From contig CAYREV010000014.1 in NCBI GenBank assembly GCA_964423345.1, positions 5,125-69,124 of the forward strand: a stretch of DNA of 64,000 nucleotides. The letters are read 5' to 3'. Position numbers and translations under genes: made by a program. This document shows positions 62,100 to 64,000 of this stretch, piece after piece (within the stretch, counting starts at the first letter, position 1; the number at the start of each line of letters is the position of its first letter). Under the pieces are notes generated by a model. The model was given only the letters and a program-made list of their open reading frames with translations. It ran no database searches and was not told the DNA's origin. The stretch comes from CAYREV01 sp964423345 (GTDB lineage Bacteria; Bacteroidota; Rhodothermia; Balneolales; Balneolaceae).

Positions 62100-63905
62100 C
62101 TAGGTATCCAATTTGTTTGTCTGGATATAGATCACCTTGTCGCCCCGGACAGGAGTATAGGTGTACGTGATGCTGAATGGCCTTAATTCCCGGTTCGTGG
62201 AAATATGGAACAGGGGTATCCCGGCCTCTTCGTTGTCGTCGTCCATCAAAATCGAAAAGGTATTTTCTTCACTGATGACGAAGTCGGACAAGTCTTCCAT
62301 TGAGGTGATACATGTATCCAACCGGTCGTGATTGAGACCTTCCTTGAAAAGTATGCGGCCGCTCAGGTGATCCGAAACTTCTTTCCCGGCTTTATCCTTA
62401 CTCGTATTCGGAGGTAATTGATAGACATGAGAACGGCCGAAAATTTCTCCGAACCGGAGTGCGGCCAATGAGTTGACTTCATCATTGGGGGTCATGGCAA
62501 ATAGCTGTCCGATGCCATCCAGATCTATTTCCTCCAGGGCAAACTCGGATAAGATATTGCCGTGATACACCTCTATACCGTGGGAGCGGGCTTCCAGGGC
62601 ATTGTTCATGTTGGCGTCGGCCATAAGTACTTTAAAGCCCTCCTCCTTTATTTTTTTTGCAATGTTTATGGTCCACTCTTTGGCCCCGAGAATTAATACG
62701 CCGTTGGGGACCGGCTTGGCTACCCCCAGCTTGCGGGCTACCCAGGAGGCGGGCAGGCCGTAGATGGTTACAGTGGCAATAATGACAATGAAAACAATAG
62801 GGACCAACTGGCTTGCCTGCTCAAATCCGTTCCGGGTTAAGCTGATGGCAAATATGGAAGAGATGGAAGCGGCAACCACTCCCCGGGGAGCCATCCAGGA
62901 GAGGAATATTTTCTCGCGCCAGCTTATATCCGAAAAGAGGGTTGAAAAATAGACAGCAACCGGTCTGGCTATCAATATGACGATCAGCAGGAATGCGAGC
63001 ATGTCCCAGTTTAAATTTGCCAGGAGCTCTCCGAGTTCCACCCTTGCCGCCAGCAGGATGAACAGGGCGGAGAGCAGAAGGACGCGGAGGTTCTCTTTAA
63101 ACTCAATGATATGGTGTATATAGGCCGTTTTCTGGTTGGCAAGCGCGATACCCATAAGCGTGGTTGCCCACAGTCCCGATTCATGCTGCAGTATATTTGA
63201 CAGGGTAAACACCACCACAACGATCATCAGGCTTACCGGGTTTTGCAGAAAGTCGGGGAGTGCGTGCCGTTTGAGGAGGAAGTAAACTATGGCAGCGCCT
63301 CCCAGGCCGCACAGGGTCCCGAAAACAATGGTTTTAACGATACTGATCAGGGCGATGCTGGTAGCGGCTGATACCCCGGTGGCGAGAATAACCTCGAATA
63401 CCAGAACGGCCAGCATGGCTCCAATAGGATCGATGACAATGCCTTCCCATTTCAGTATGGATCCAACTTGCCCTGAGGGGCGAACCTGCCTCAACAGGGG
63501 GATGATTACGGTAGGTCCCGTCACCACCAGGATGGCGCCCAAAAGAATAGCCAGCTCCCATCCGAAACCGAAAAGATAGTAGGCAGACACCGATATGATG
63601 ACCCAGGTAAGGATGACCCCCAGGCTGACGAGGTTGCCAATGACACCGCCGGTATCCTTAAGCTCGGAAAATCGAAGGCTGAGCCCCCCTTCAAAAAGGA
63701 TGATCGCTACGGAGACCGAAATAAAAGGGGTCAGCAGATCACCCATCAGGATATCCGGATCCAGGAAACCAAATACGGGCCCTGCAAGGATGCCGGAGAT
63801 GAGCAAGAGTAATATGGCAGGCAGCTTAAACCGCCAGGCAGCCCATTGGGCACCGATGCCAAAAACAAGAATGCTGGCAATGGCTATAAATAAATGTTCA
63901 GACAT
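62100..63905 (-). CDS. Cation/proton antiporter with C-terminal TrkA-N (RCK) domain
   Basis: 601 residues: about 12-13 membrane helices of the CPA1/NhaP-like type (VTGPTVIIPLL and the WEGIVIDPIGA segment around helix 5, the ion-site Asp), then a soluble RCK domain (about 405-510; GVLILGAKEWTINIAKK, nucleotide-binding GxGxxG-like) and a C-terminal part. It exchanges Na+ or K+ for H+; the RCK domain usually senses nucleotide or pH. The start at 63905 is an ATG; no better alternative was seen. Ends 157 bp from the oxoprolinase gene start. Confidence 0.9.
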   Translation of the reverse strand: MSEHLFIAIASILVFGIGAQWAAWRFKLPAILLLLISGILAGPVFGFLDPDILMGDLLTPFISVSVAIILFEGGLSLRFSELKDTGGVIGNLVSLGVILTWVIISVSAYYLFGFGWELAILLGAILVVTGPTVIIPLLRQVRPSGQVGSILKWEGIVIDPIGAMLAVLVFEVILATGVSAATSIALISIVKTIVFGTLCGLGGAAIVYFLLKRHALPDFLQNPVSLMIVVVVFTLSNILQHESGLWATTLMGIALANQKTAYIHHIIEFKENLRVLLLSALFILLAARVELGELLANLNWDMLAFLLIVILIARPVAVYFSTLFSDISWREKIFLSWMAPRGVVAASISSIFAISLTRNGFEQASQLVPIVFIVIIATVTIYGLPASWVARKLGVAKPVPNGVLILGAKEWTINIAKKIKEEGFKVLMADANMNNALEARSHGIEVYHGNILSEFALEEIDLDGIGQLFAMTPNDEVNSLAALRFGEIFGRSHVYQLPPNTSKDKAGKEVSDHLSGRILFKEGLNHDRLDTCITSMEDLSDFVISEENTFSILMDDDNEEAGIPLFHISTNRELRPFSITYTYTPVRGDKVIYIQTNKLDT

Positions 63906-64000
63906 AAAATTGGTTAAGCTAAGAAGGCCTTGGTAAACCCCAATTTTGTAATTACGGTGCTAAGATGAGGAACAGTATTTACATTAGCAAAAAGACTTTC
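63906..64000. other. Right end of the window
   Basis: 95 bp upstream of the antiporter start; AT-rich, with no ORF or clear promoter boxes. Confidence 0.4.

Overview
This 64 kb window looks like chromosomal core DNA from a member of the Bacteroidota/Balneolota/Rhodothermota assemblage, most likely a Balneolaceae-like marine or halophilic bacterium. That placement is inferred from gene content: a TonB-dependent receptor with an N-terminal carboxypeptidase-like domain, a FadL/OmpP1 protein paired with an SGNH-hydrolase lipoprotein, a BatA/VWA membrane protein, a DUF3078 outer-membrane protein, an archaeal/fungal-type aspartate-semialdehyde dehydrogenase, a eukaryote-type glycyl-tRNA synthetase, a membrane pyrophosphatase and many lipoproteins. 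I count 51 supported protein genes, one doubtful small ORF and one tRNA. I see no insertion sequence, prophage, integrase, CRISPR array, rRNA operon or plasmid origin. One 100-N assembly gap lies at 21046-21145.

Layout. 1-2.7 kb: a tight plus-strand operon of CPBP-family membrane protease (5' end outside the window), DUF2007 protein, CdsA and a dipeptide epimerase. 2.7-6.3 kb: a 32-bp tandem repeat, QueD-like protein, DEDDh exonuclease, a small lipoprotein and MauE/DoxX-like protein (both minus), and a TIGR01777 epimerase. 6.3-13.9 kb: a large propeller lipoprotein diverging from a BatA/VWA protein, then HflX and a CBS-domain protein. 14-21 kb: a 996-residue TPR protein, AroA, Hsp20 and DnaK. 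21-23.6 kb: the assembly gap, TsaD, RnhA and PyrF. 23.7-31.2 kb: a minus-strand outer-membrane block of TonB-dependent receptor, SGNH lipoprotein, FadL-family channel and a second SGNH lipoprotein, which reads as a lipid or ester scavenging locus.

31.5-38.5 kb: methyltransferase, an unknown protein, membrane pyrophosphatase, Pth, ribosomal protein L25 with a long acidic tail, Prs, tRNA-Gln(UUG) and a YtxH protein. 38.6-45 kb: PyrR-like phosphoribosyltransferase, DUF3078 protein, ALDH7-type dehydrogenase, SpoU-type RNA methyltransferase, PIN-PhoH ATPase and MurI. 45-52.2 kb: a lamin-tail-domain secreted protein, an orphan terminator with a tiny ORF, Asd, GlyS, a Cu/Zn SOD lipoprotein, an alpha/beta hydrolase and a VOC protein. 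52.2-64 kb: ABC-F ATPase, aspartokinase, a trypsin-like protease lipoprotein, then a 5-oxoprolinase gene followed by an NRAMP-fold transporter lacking the usual metal ligands, and a cation/proton antiporter with a TrkA-N domain.

Most of the window is ordinary housekeeping. The best leads are the 5-oxoprolinase/NRAMP-like pair, which may be a pyroglutamate uptake and hydrolysis unit, and the receptor/SGNH/FadL/SGNH block, in which one SGNH paralogue lacks the block III Asn. Smaller leads are the orphan terminator with its sORF, the tRNA terminator that overlaps the apparent prs start, and a gap whose flanks are identical over 55 bases. All functional statements come from reading motifs by eye; no database search was run.
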